Assembly (NCBI GenBank): GCA_003223245.1
Contig: QHYI01000147.1
Location: forward strand, 1-44,772
Source: Acidobacteriota bacterium
Lineage (GTDB): Bacteria > Acidobacteriota > Terriglobia > Acidiferrales > UBA7541
Length of the DNA stretch: 44,772 nt
Reading direction: 5' to 3'
Shown here: positions 31,934 through 40,304 of the stretch, piece by piece
Layout of the letters: every line of letters starts with the position of its first letter
Position numbering within the stretch: position 1 is the stretch's first letter
Notes under the pieces: model-generated
What the model saw: the letters and a program-made list of their open reading frames with translations, nothing else
The model's database searches: none
What the model was told of the DNA's origin: nothing
Translations under genes and position numbers: made by a program

Positions 31934-34018
31934 CTACGCTATCGATTCGGGTTCGGCGTAGTGGATGCTCTCCTCCGCGTCGGTTACCGGCTCGGCGGAG
32001 ATTGCCAAGCGTGGCTGCGGGCTATCGAGAATGACCACTCCTTGATCGTCGGCAAGCAAGCGGAACGTTGGCGATATTTCGTAGAGTTCCTCGAAGGAGC
32101 TTGCGGAAGCTTCTAGTGACGATTCTCCCGGAGCAAGTCCCTCGGCGTCTCTCAAGACAAAGAATTTGGTGCAGAGCCGACGCACGGTTGAGAGGCGATG
32201 GGTGATGATAAGAGCACTCATATCGTCGCCCAGCACTTCTTCAAGACCCTTCTGCACGGCTTTTTCAGTCGTGGCATCGAGCGAAGCGGTGGCTTCGTCA
32301 ACGACCATGAATATCGGCTTACGCATCGCCGCGGCGCCGATCATCAAGCGTTGTTGCTCGCCACCAGAGAGTTCGATTCCATGGCGGCCGACGCGCGTAT
32401 CAAGGCCATCGGTCAGGCGGTCGCCAAAATCAATCTTCAGCTTGCGCATGATGGCCCAGAGCTCCTGATCGGGCACGGTGATCGCTTCATCGGTGAAACG
32501 GTACAGCAGATTGTCGCGGATGGTGCCATCAAAGACCTGGGCCTGTTGCGGCACGTAGGCGATGAGATTGAGCCAGGAAGAGAGCCGCACGTTACGCAGG
32601 TCCTGACTGTCAACCAGAATTGTGCCGGAGGTCGGATCCATATAGCGCATGAGAAGGCGCATGATGGTCGTCTTGCCGGCGCCCGAGGGACCAATCAGAG
32701 CGGCTTTTTCGCCGGGCTCAATGGTGAAGCTGACATTTCGGAGAATCGGCGTGGCCGGCTTAGAGCCTTCGATTCCGCCAGCGGCCACACCCGGAAGATC
32801 GCGTTTTTCCACGGCGTAGGCGTAGCAGACATTGCGCATCTCCACGCGCACACCGTTGTTTCGCCTGAGCTCAATGGCATTGGCCTTGTTGGTGATGTCG
32901 GGCGGAACCGTCAGCGTAAGCATGGCCGTGCGAATCGCCGGCATGTTCCAGTTAATCTGATGTTCGATATGGCCGATATGCCAGATGCTCTCGCTGACTT
33001 TGGTGGCGTACATCAGGAGCGGCACGAAGACGCCGTTGGACCAATCGCCCTGCCAAATCAACCAGGCTCCATAGCCCAGCGTGCCCAAAAGAACGAAACG
33101 GTTGGAGTATCCACGCCAGGTGACCTTGTTGATGAACCACAGCCAGAATTTACGCTCTTCGCCGAGCACTTTTTTGAAGCAGCGATTCTGGTAAGCGATC
33201 TCGGCGTCCTCTTTCGCACAGGTTTTTACGCGCTCGATTTTTTCCCAGCGCTCATGCTCCCAGCGGTTGATACGCCGGAATTCTTTGTCGAACGGCACAC
33301 ATTTCTCGGAAATGTTGCGGTTCAGATAGATAAGCCAGACCAAGTAGCTTGCGAGCAGCAGGGTCATGAAGAAGCCAGCTGACGGCACGCGTAACCACAA
33401 GAGCGTCAGCGCCACCGTAAGCGAGATCATGGAGGAGGAGCCCTCGAACATGAGCATATTTTCGAGTTGCTCGATGCGTCCCTTGCCGCGCTCGATGTTT
33501 GCCGTGTTGAGATAGGAGCTTTCCTGGAGGTGCTGGCCCATGCTCTTCTCAAAGAAGAGTTCATTCATACGGCGCTTGAGTTGCGCGAGATTCTCGCCCT
33601 GTGCGTGTTCCCGTGCGATCATTTGCAGGCGGTCGAAATAGCCGTATATGACCACGAATGCGGCCATGCCCACGAAGCTCATCTTGACAGCATGGGCATC
33701 ATGACGAATAAGGCCGTCAACGAGATATTTGGCCAGCCAGGCGATGCCATTGAGCGCGGTGACCGAGACGGCGAGAGACACAAGCATGCGCCGGGTCCAA
33801 TGGCGGCTTTCCGGAGTGATGAATTCCTGATAGACCCAGCGAGCTACGCGCAAGCTTTCCTTCATCGCATGGAGGTATTCGCGCCAAGTTCGCGAGATTT
33901 TTCGGGTATCTTGCGGATCAAGAATCACAAAAGGGCCCCTAAGTCGCAGACTTCGGCCCGCTGGGAAAGGGAGCACTCGGCCGTCGTCCTCAAAATATGT
34001 GTAATCTAAATGATACAT
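31934..34018 (-). CDS. ABC-type exporter half-transporter (fused membrane and ATPase domains)
   Basis: 694 residues from the ATG at 34018; a TTG at 34042 would add 8 residues. The membrane domain (about 75-385) shows several hydrophobic helices (MLVSLAVSVTALNGIAWLA, FVGMAAFVVIYGYF, GFFMTLLLASYLVWLIYLN, FVLLGTLGYGAWLIW). The ATPase has Walker A GPSGAGKTT, Q-loop YVPQQAQVF, signature LSGGEQQRL, Walker B IFMVVDEATASLD and the switch His in ITHRLSTVRR, all intact. It should work as a homodimeric exporter of lipids, peptides or drugs. The N-terminal 70 residues are soluble and not typical of the family. It stands alone on the minus strand. Confidence 0.93.
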   Translation of the reverse strand: MYHLDYTYFEDDGRVLPFPAGRSLRLRGPFVILDPQDTRKISRTWREYLHAMKESLRVARWVYQEFITPESRHWTRRMLVSLAVSVTALNGIAWLAKYLVDGLIRHDAHAVKMSFVGMAAFVVIYGYFDRLQMIAREHAQGENLAQLKRRMNELFFEKSMGQHLQESSYLNTANIERGKGRIEQLENMLMFEGSSSMISLTVALTLLWLRVPSAGFFMTLLLASYLVWLIYLNRNISEKCVPFDKEFRRINRWEHERWEKIERVKTCAKEDAEIAYQNRCFKKVLGEERKFWLWFINKVTWRGYSNRFVLLGTLGYGAWLIWQGDWSNGVFVPLLMYATKVSESIWHIGHIEHQINWNMPAIRTAMLTLTVPPDITNKANAIELRRNNGVRVEMRNVCYAYAVEKRDLPGVAAGGIEGSKPATPILRNVSFTIEPGEKAALIGPSGAGKTTIMRLLMRYMDPTSGTILVDSQDLRNVRLSSWLNLIAYVPQQAQVFDGTIRDNLLYRFTDEAITVPDQELWAIMRKLKIDFGDRLTDGLDTRVGRHGIELSGGEQQRLMIGAAAMRKPIFMVVDEATASLDATTEKAVQKGLEEVLGDDMSALIITHRLSTVRRLCTKFFVLRDAEGLAPGESSLEASASSFEELYEISPTFRLLADDQGVVILDSPQPRLAISAEPVTDAEESIHYAEPESIA

Positions 34019-34312
34019 GGGGTGCCCCGGCTGACGAGACAATTTTATTCGTGTGCCCTTCGCCGCTGGAGAGAAACTGCTGCGTGACTTAGGCGAAGTC
34101 CTTAGCGCCGGATCTTAGACCCACGCGACTGCCTTTGGCGCGGTGGATACTCCTAGAAGGCGGCTTGATCTTATGCACGCGACCGAATACCGAGGTATGA
34201 CCTCTCCGCTCCGTGTTTCAGGAAGAGAGCTGGCAAAAACCGTTTGACCCCTCCGCGCATCCTCGGCGACAATCCTTGCTCGACCAAAGGGATTTGCGGT
34301 GTTGGTGGAATC

Positions 34313-35464
34313 ATGACGCATGAAGCGGCCGTTTTGCGTGCCCGGGACATCGCTGGTCGCGTGCTAGCACCATCTGCAGGGCAAAACGACAAAGCGGGAC
34401 GATTCTCAATTGAAGCCGTCGATTCGCTTGGTAAGGCTGGACTGCTTGGGTTGATGCTACCAGTAGAGCTAGGCGGTTCTGGCCTAGGACCGCGTACGCT
34501 TGCCCCTGTCACGGCGATACTTGCCGAGGCGGACGCGTCGGTTGCCATGGTCTATCTGATGCACATCCTCGGTGCGGCAACGATCATGAGGGCACGGCCG
34601 ACCGCGGCTCCGACAGTCACCCCCATACTGCAGGAGATCGCCGCTGGCCGGCATCTTTCCACACTCGCTTTCAGCGAAGCCGGGTCGCGCAGCCACTTCT
34701 GGACGCCCATGTCGCGCGCCCATCGAAACGGCAGCGGCGTGCGCATCACCGCTAAGAAGTCGTGGGTCACGAGCGCGGGCCACGCACAGAGCTATGTCGT
34801 TTCTGCGCTTGCCCCTGAAGGGAAAGGTCCGACCGACTCGACTCTCTACGTTCTTCCCGCGGAGACGCGCGGCCTCTCAGTTGCCGGCCCGTGGGACGGT
34901 TTGGGACTGCGGGCCAACGCTTCCGCGCCGATTGCGCTGGACAACTGCGAAGTCCCGTCCCACTTTCAGCTTACCGAGGACGGCGCGGGCTTTCAGGCCA
35001 TGCTAAACGTAGTCCTCCCCTTGTTCAATTTAGGAACGGCAGCGGTGGCGCTCGGACTATGTCGAGCCGCGGTCGCTGGAACTGCGTCGCACCTCAAAAG
35101 CGCGAAATTCGAGCATCTCGGCCAGAGCCTCGGCGAGAGCCTGCCTACATTGCGCGCGCAACTCGCGGCCATGCAGATTGATACCGACGGCCTCTCGGCG
35201 CGCATCGACGATTTGATTGAGCATTTTGAGAAGCCCCGCGAGACAACCATGCTGCGCGTGCTTGAAACAAAAGCGGCGGCAGGCGATATCGCCATCGCCG
35301 TCACCTCGGCAGCAATGCGCATTTGCGGGGGTGCGGCGTTCTCCAAGCATATGAGCATCGAACGCCTGTTCCGCGATGCGCACGCGGGCGCCGTCATGGC
35401 CCCAACGGGCGACGTACTGCGCGAGTTCATCGCCAAGTTGCTTTTGGGAATGCCGCTCTTCTAA
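34313..35464 (+). CDS. Acyl-CoA dehydrogenase-like flavoprotein
   Basis: 383 residues from the ATG at 34313 (GGTGGA upstream; the frame is open from 34244). It has the three-part dehydrogenase layout: N-terminal helices (LGKAGLLGLMLPVELGGSGLG), the beta domain with FAD contacts (LAFSEAGSRSHFWTP, KKSWVTSAGHAQSYVV) and a C-terminal four-helix bundle ending RICGGAAFSKHMSIERLFRDAHAGAVMAPTGDVL in parts. The acyl-CoA dehydrogenase catalytic Glu region is not clear, and the family also contains flavin monooxygenases of the DszC type, so dehydrogenase versus monooxygenase stays open. The next gene, 67 nt downstream, encodes a PhnD-like binding protein; that pairing suggests a dedicated small-molecule pathway. 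Confidence 0.88.
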   Translation: MTHEAAVLRARDIAGRVLAPSAGQNDKAGRFSIEAVDSLGKAGLLGLMLPVELGGSGLGPRTLAPVTAILAEADASVAMVYLMHILGAATIMRARPTAAPTVTPILQEIAAGRHLSTLAFSEAGSRSHFWTPMSRAHRNGSGVRITAKKSWVTSAGHAQSYVVSALAPEGKGPTDSTLYVLPAETRGLSVAGPWDGLGLRANASAPIALDNCEVPSHFQLTEDGAGFQAMLNVVLPLFNLGTAAVALGLCRAAVAGTASHLKSAKFEHLGQSLGESLPTLRAQLAAMQIDTDGLSARIDDLIEHFEKPRETTMLRVLETKAAAGDIAIAVTSAAMRICGGAAFSKHMSIERLFRDAHAGAVMAPTGDVLREFIAKLLLGMPLF

Positions 35465-35531
35465 AGCTAAACGCGTTGCCAACGCCAGGAGCGCCTTGCG
35501 AAACATCTCTGGGAGTACATCGCGGGGGACT

Positions 35532-36386
35532 ATGAGCAAAACAATCTGGGTGGGAGCCGTTGCGTACAATCCGAAGGTGGTCACAATCTGGGAGGGCATG
35601 CGGCGCTATTTTCACGAAGAAGCGCATTTGCCCGTGGAGGTCGTACTATTTCAAAGCTACGAGGCGCAGGTAATCGCGCTCCTGGCCCAGCCGGGCGAGA
35701 CCGTGCCGCGTATCGACATTGCCTGGAACACAAACCTCGCCTACCTACAAGCCGAGGAATGGAGCGGCCACCGCTGCCGCGCGGTCGCCATGCGTGATAC
35801 CGATCTCGGTTGGATGACGAAGGTCGTTGCAGTCACGGGAGGTGCCGTCGCCACGCTGTCGGACTTGAAAAATCGAACGCTGGCACTTGGCAGCCGAGAC
35901 AGCGGGCACGCCGCTATTCTGCCGATTCACTTTTTGGAGCAGCAAGGCTTGCGCGAGGGCCGGGACTTCCGCACGCTGCGCTTCGACAGCGATGTAGGCA
36001 AACACGGTGATACCGGGACCAGCGAAGTGGAAGTGGTGCGCGCCGTCCTCGACGGGCGAGCCGACGCCGGCGCCATCGGCAGTCCCTTCTGGAATACCGT
36101 TCGTAGCGAGCGCCTGATCCCCGAAGGCGGACTCTGCGAGATCTGGACTTCGCCCGCCTACCATCATTGCATGTTCACTGCGCGGCCCGATCTTGACTTG
36201 GCGCTCGAGCGGCGGTTCGCCGACGCGCTCTGTGCGATGAATTACGAGAACCCGGTGCACCGTGCCGTCCTCGACGCCGAGGGGCTTCGGCGTTGGCTGC
36301 CGCCTCATGTTGATGGCTACGATGCGTTGCGTCAGGCTGCCGCAGAACAGGGATTCTTCAAGCAGCCATTTGCCAAGTCGGCTTGA
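35532..36386 (+). CDS. PhnD/SsuA-like periplasmic-binding-fold protein without signal peptide
   Basis: 284 residues from the ATG at 35532 (GGGGG upstream). The fold signature is clear: TIWVGAVAYNPKVVTIWEGM, IDIAWNTNLAYLQ, LSDLKNRTLALGSRDSGHAAILPIHFL, and VRAVLDGRADAGAIGSPFW, as in phosphonate-type type 2 binding proteins. There is no signal peptide or lipobox, and no ABC permease or ATPase is adjacent, so it is probably not a transport receptor. Proteins of this fold can act as enzymes or ligand sensors in the cytoplasm. It follows the flavoprotein gene on the same strand and converges with the radical SAM operon. Confidence 0.85.
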   Translation: MSKTIWVGAVAYNPKVVTIWEGMRRYFHEEAHLPVEVVLFQSYEAQVIALLAQPGETVPRIDIAWNTNLAYLQAEEWSGHRCRAVAMRDTDLGWMTKVVAVTGGAVATLSDLKNRTLALGSRDSGHAAILPIHFLEQQGLREGRDFRTLRFDSDVGKHGDTGTSEVEVVRAVLDGRADAGAIGSPFWNTVRSERLIPEGGLCEIWTSPAYHHCMFTARPDLDLALERRFADALCAMNYENPVHRAVLDAEGLRRWLPPHVDGYDALRQAAAEQGFFKQPFAKSA

Positions 36387-36440
36387 GCGATGAGCCGACC
36401 TATTGAGGATCGCAAAATACAGAGCGGTGTGAGCAGTCGG

Positions 36441-36463
36441 AAAAGCGGCAGCCGGGCTGCCGC
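36441..36463 (-). terminator. Intrinsic terminator of the radical SAM operon
   Basis: On the minus strand a perfect 8-bp stem GCGGCAGC/GCTGCCGC with a 3-nt loop is followed directly by TTTT. It starts 7 nt behind the stop codon of the radical SAM gene (36470), the expected place for the end of the five-gene operon. Confidence 0.7.
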
Positions 36464-36469
36464 ACTACC

Positions 36470-37498
36470 TCACGCGCAGTTAAAGATTTTTGCCAACTTA
36501 TGCCCGTGTTCGCTTTCGCGTTCGAAGGCGCGGCGGACGGCAGCGAACGACTCGGCCAACGGGAAAATCTCACGTGTCACAAGCAAGTCGGTGTCTTGCG
36601 CCCCCACCGGATGCCAATAAACGCCTTCAGCCGTGATCGTGACTTCGGGCACCAAATCGGCTCTAGTCAGTGCAACCCCTTCTGTGGCTGAGCCGCGCAG
36701 GGCGATCCGGCGGATCACCCGGTCTTCGGGAGCAATGCTTTCATGGTCGAGGAATTGGCGGAACTCCTCAGCCTCTTGATGCGTTGAAACAGTCGCCGCC
36801 AGCCGCACTCGAAACCCTTGCGCACGAGCGCGTTGAATGCCCTCCCTTGTGCGCGCCCAGGTTCCCGGCCCGCGGTGGAGATCGTGCCGTTCCGGCGTAG
36901 CGCTGTCCAAGCTGATCTGCAGGGTAATTCGATCCCGGGGCAAAACCAGCAAACTTTCAATCCGCCGTCCGGTGAATAGCATTCCGTTGGTCAGCACGGT
37001 GGTTGGTGCGGCTGCGGCGCAAGAAACCAGAATCTCGCCTATATCTTCCAGCAGGAACGGTTCGCCTCCGGTTACAAAGATTTCCTGGACGCCGAGTTCC
37101 GCCGCTTCACGAGCAATCCGCTGTACACGCCCGAGCCCCAGTTCTCGTCGCGGCGCGGTCGGTGACGAACGCACACAGCAGTAATCGCAGCGCAAGTTGC
37201 AGTCGAAGTTCGTGTAGAGCCAAAGCCGTCCCCCCACCGGCCGATGGCCTTCGGCAGGCACAGGAACTGTCCCGCAGCGGATCACCCAACGACCGCGTGC
37301 TTTTTCGACCGTGTATTCAACCAGGGCATTGCCCGTGAAACGGCACCACGTTTCCAGTTCCGTGCCGATGCTTTCTTCAGCGCCGACAATCGCCACCAAA
37401 TCGCCCGGACGACTTCGGCGGAGCGCTGCGATCAGCTCCGGCAGCAGCCCTGACGCAAACGTCTTGCGTCCAACATCCAGCTCGATGGTCGCCTTCAT
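36470..37498 (-). CDS. Radical SAM protein fused to an N-terminal TusA-like domain
   Basis: 342 residues from the ATG at 37498, which overlaps the stop of the preceding gene as ATGA; an ATG at 37513 is possible. Residues 1-75 have the TusA/SirA fold pattern: ELDVGRKTFASGLLPELIA, RRSRPGDLVAIVG and ETWCRFTGNALVEY. The cysteine of the usual CPxP motif is missing (KTFASGLLP instead). The radical SAM domain carries the iron-sulfur site Cys100-x3-Cys104-x2-Cys107 (CNLRCDYC), followed by FVTGGEPFLLEDIG and LQISLDSATPERHD. It makes a 5'-deoxyadenosyl radical; the substrate is unknown. The last gene of a tight operon with two glycosyltransferase-like genes. Confidence 0.9.
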   Translation of the reverse strand: MKATIELDVGRKTFASGLLPELIAALRRSRPGDLVAIVGAEESIGTELETWCRFTGNALVEYTVEKARGRWVIRCGTVPVPAEGHRPVGGRLWLYTNFDCNLRCDYCCVRSSPTAPRRELGLGRVQRIAREAAELGVQEIFVTGGEPFLLEDIGEILVSCAAAAPTTVLTNGMLFTGRRIESLLVLPRDRITLQISLDSATPERHDLHRGPGTWARTREGIQRARAQGFRVRLAATVSTHQEAEEFRQFLDHESIAPEDRVIRRIALRGSATEGVALTRADLVPEVTITAEGVYWHPVGAQDTDLLVTREIFPLAESFAAVRRAFERESEHGHKLAKIFNCA

Positions 37499-38841
37499 CG
37501 GAGTACGTTGCATTTTACAATTTTCTGTTCACTTAGGAATGGTTCCATGCTGCGCGCGGCCCAGCCATAGTACGCCAGCCAAAGGTAGACGGGACCGTAT
37601 TCGAGCGACAACATCAGGAGAGAATTCTTGAGTGGCTCCCCTGCCCCGTAAGTGATCGAAGGAGTGTACGCTAGGACGCTAGTCACACTCATGAGCAGCC
37701 AGGCCGCGCTCGGGTAAAAACATAGGAACGGGATCGACCAAGTGAAATACCAGGGATAGGCAGTCGGCGACAGCAGCAGCACTCCGCCCGTGAGAACGAG
37801 ACCCGACCACAGCGGGGACGCCTGCTTCTTTGCCAGGTAGCCAATCGCCACCAACACGATCAAGCCTGCGGCCATCTCTGCTCCGGCTCTCGACCTTGCC
37901 ACGAAATGCAGCAGGTGGAACAGGCTGGCGTTGTTTATCCAATCTCGCGCGTAGTTCCGCGCGCCATCCAATAGGTGCAAGCCGGCATCCAGGAACGGAA
38001 TATAGAATGCGAAAACCAAGAGTGCAAAGATGCCGATGGAGGCGAGGCGCACGCGTTTTAGGAAGGCAAGCAAAAGCAGCATCGGGAAAAACTTGGATAG
38101 AAACGACAACCCAAGTGTTCCCATCGAGAGCGCCTGGCGATTCGTCACGAGAAAGAAGAGCGCCGCCAAGAGCGTGACGATCGCAAGCGAATCAAAATGA
38201 CCACTCATCGCAAACGAGATAAGTACCGCGGGGTTCCACGCGTAAGTAAGCACACGGTGCAAAGGCTGCTTCACCGCAGCCAGCAGGAGCATCAACACGC
38301 CGGCACTTGCCATATCGAAGATCGTGGATGTGCGCTTGTATCCGGGAACTGTCTCGACCAGCCTGTAGGCAAGTTCGCTCAGAGGCGGATAAATCGTCGG
38401 AGTGTCTTCCCCCGGTGGTTCAGGATGCTCCGGATTTAACAGCCACTCGAGTCCTTCCTGGTTGGGATATACGACGTACGGATTCAGGTGCGCTCGCTGG
38501 GCCCGGCCATCCCATTGGTAGCGATATACGTCGTCGGAAAGTGTCGAGGGGGCCGACAGCAGCACCACACGAAATAAGACCGCACTCCCCAGAATAAGGA
38601 CGAGAGCGGTTGCTCCCAGCCGATACCGCTCGACGCAAAACACGCCTACGACGTAGAAGATGCCGGCGAGCAGCACGAGTCCGATGAATTCCGGCATACA
38701 GGCGTCCAAGTCCTGCTGCCGAGCGACCCACTTGAAGATGACTGTTAATGCTCCCGCCAGGAAAGCGAGCCCCGCCGTGACAATACCACGCGGCCAAAGA
38801 GTCTCAAGGCGTTGTACATAATCCCGCCAGAACTCCTTCAT
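37495..38841 (-). CDS. Polytopic GT-C type mannosyltransferase-like membrane protein
   Basis: 448 residues with about ten hydrophobic helices (TAGLAFLAGALTVIFKWVA, FIGLVLLAGIFYVVGVFCV, ALVLILGSAVLFRVVLLSA and others). An extracytoplasmic loop carries the GT-C type motif LSDDVYRYQWDGRAQRAHLN, in which the Asp-Asp pair binds the metal or lipid phosphate, as in polyprenol-phosphate-mannose-dependent transferases (GT87-like). NPYVVYP and the repeated AWNPAVLISFAMSGHFDS agree. It should transfer a sugar from a polyprenol carrier to an acceptor outside the membrane. Its stop overlaps the radical SAM start and it begins 9 nt behind the DUF2064 gene. Confidence 0.85.
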   Translation of the reverse strand: MKEFWRDYVQRLETLWPRGIVTAGLAFLAGALTVIFKWVARQQDLDACMPEFIGLVLLAGIFYVVGVFCVERYRLGATALVLILGSAVLFRVVLLSAPSTLSDDVYRYQWDGRAQRAHLNPYVVYPNQEGLEWLLNPEHPEPPGEDTPTIYPPLSELAYRLVETVPGYKRTSTIFDMASAGVLMLLLAAVKQPLHRVLTYAWNPAVLISFAMSGHFDSLAIVTLLAALFFLVTNRQALSMGTLGLSFLSKFFPMLLLLAFLKRVRLASIGIFALLVFAFYIPFLDAGLHLLDGARNYARDWINNASLFHLLHFVARSRAGAEMAAGLIVLVAIGYLAKKQASPLWSGLVLTGGVLLLSPTAYPWYFTWSIPFLCFYPSAAWLLMSVTSVLAYTPSITYGAGEPLKNSLLMLSLEYGPVYLWLAYYGWAARSMEPFLSEQKIVKCNVLR

Positions 38842-38850
38842 AGAAATCCT

Positions 38851-39528
38851 TTACTCATGCCCCGCCCTCGCCTGCTTCGAAAGCCACTCAGCTGTTCTTG
38901 GTGCTTTCCTCGGCATGCGCCGCAGTTCGTCGGCGAGTTGCCTAAGATCTGCCGCGATATCGATGTCGTAGAAGGGATCGGTCAGTTGCACCGAAATCCC
39001 CAACTCACGGGCACGGGTTAACAGCGCTTCAAGCGCATTTCTTGTTCCCATCCCATCATTGCTGAACAAACCTGGATGGGACGCCTTCGCACCGACGAGA
39101 TAATAGCCGCCGTCGTGAGTGGGGCCTACCACCAAGTCGCGAGTTTCGAGTAGGTCGAATGCCGTTTCTAAGACTGCGGCTGGCAGGTGCGGACTGTCGC
39201 TATTGAAGGCCATGACGCGCTGGTGGCCAGAAGCTGCAAAATGCTTGAACACGCAGGCAAGGCCGGCGGCGAGGCCTTGACCTGTCTGCGGCACAATGGG
39301 CACGGTTTTAGCCACCACGCGCGACAGGTCTTCAGCGTCGGACGCGGGGCACATTATGGCAATTTCCACATGATCGAGCGTTTGTGCCAGAGCGATGGTG
39401 TCGTTCAGAAGACATCGGTACAGCTCGGTGATCGCTTCGAGAGGAAGGCTCTCAGCCAAGCGGGTCTTGACCGAGCCGAGCCTGGGAGCTTTGGCCATGA
39501 TAACTAGAGTACGATTCATCGATGTCAT
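38851..39528 (-). CDS. DUF2064/TIGR04282-like glycosyltransferase family protein
   Basis: 225 residues (an ATG at 39519, three codons in, is the likelier start: MNRTLVIMAKAPRLGSVKTRL). The sequence follows the nucleotidyl/GT-A-like family that TIGRFAMs calls transferase 1 of rSAM/selenodomain loci: VKTRLAESLPLEA, QTGQGLAAGLACVFKHFAA, VMAFNSDSPHLPAAVLETAF and LVVGPTHDGGYYLVG. NSDSP and DGGYYL mark the sugar-nucleotide and metal site. Known members occur in arsenosugar and rSAM clusters, and the donor is generally not established. It lies between a GT2 gene and a GT-C gene on one transcript. Confidence 0.87.
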   Translation of the reverse strand: MTSMNRTLVIMAKAPRLGSVKTRLAESLPLEAITELYRCLLNDTIALAQTLDHVEIAIMCPASDAEDLSRVVAKTVPIVPQTGQGLAAGLACVFKHFAASGHQRVMAFNSDSPHLPAAVLETAFDLLETRDLVVGPTHDGGYYLVGAKASHPGLFSNDGMGTRNALEALLTRARELGISVQLTDPFYDIDIAADLRQLADELRRMPRKAPRTAEWLSKQARAGHE

Positions 39529-39581
39529 GCAAACGCGTCACCGTTTCGTTCGAGGTTCCCTAAATATTGCCAACCGGGATT

Positions 39582-40289
39582 TCAAACCGGCCTTGCCATG
39601 GTGGTTTTTCGGCGGCGGAAATAGTAGCTTGCGATGCGGCTGAGAATGAACCACGCCGCCCCAAAAGTGCCCTTGAAGGTGCCGCTGATCTTCGATTTCC
39701 CAAGGCGTGGATGATAGCTTACCGGGACCTCGACAATGCGGAAACCCGAGATAACTCCCTTGAGGATCAATTCCACTGCCCAACCATACGTGGTCTCCTG
39801 CAATTCCACCGCGCGAAGAACATCTGCACGTGCAGCACGGAACGGACCGAGGTCGCTAATCTTGAGTCCGTAGAGCTTCGTGATCAAGGTGGCAGCGAGC
39901 CAATTGCCGAACAGCGCGTGCCAAGGAAGCGCTCCGGGCGTGCGCGGACCTGCAAGACGCGAACCGATGGTAATGTCTGCCCGCCCCTCAGCAATGGGAG
40001 CGAGGAGAAGCGGAAGCTCAGCAGGTCGATCGCTGTAGTCGCCATCCAGAAAAACGACAACATCGGGCGCGTTAGTGCAAGCGAGCCCGGTGAGGCACGC
40101 CTGGCCGTATCCACGACGCACTTCTGAAACGACACGGGCGCCCATGCGGGCAGCAATCTCCGGAGTCCCGTCCGATGAGAGGCTGTCGACGACAATGACT
40201 TCGTTTACCAGCTCCGCGGGAATATCAGCAAGGACATGACCGATTGCCAGTGCCTCGTTGCGCGTAGGAATGATGACTGAGACCCGCAC
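39582..40289 (-). CDS. Family 2 glycosyltransferase (dolichol-phosphate-mannose-synthase-like)
   Basis: 235 residues. GT-A fold features: VSVIIPTRNEALAIGHVLADI, VIVVDSLSSDGTPEIA, VVFLDGDYSDRPAELPLL with the DGDxSD metal site, and TIGSRLAGPRTPGALP. The C-terminal part has LKISDLGPFRAARADVL and a basic end (YYFRRRKTTMARPV) without long hydrophobic helices. It probably makes polyprenol-phosphate sugar, which would be the donor for the GT-C enzyme encoded downstream (inference from context). It corresponds in position to the second transferase of rSAM/selenodomain loci. Starts 15 nt behind the DoxX gene. Confidence 0.9.
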   Translation of the reverse strand: MRVSVIIPTRNEALAIGHVLADIPAELVNEVIVVDSLSSDGTPEIAARMGARVVSEVRRGYGQACLTGLACTNAPDVVVFLDGDYSDRPAELPLLLAPIAEGRADITIGSRLAGPRTPGALPWHALFGNWLAATLITKLYGLKISDLGPFRAARADVLRAVELQETTYGWAVELILKGVISGFRIVEVPVSYHPRLGKSKISGTFKGTFGAAWFILSRIASYYFRRRKTTMARPV

Positions 40290-40304
40290 GCGACCTCCGC
40301 TCGG

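Noticed and set aside
32198-33382. 394-codon open frame on the plus strand
   Set aside because: Antisense of the ABC exporter gene, whose Walker and signature motifs are all in the other strand.
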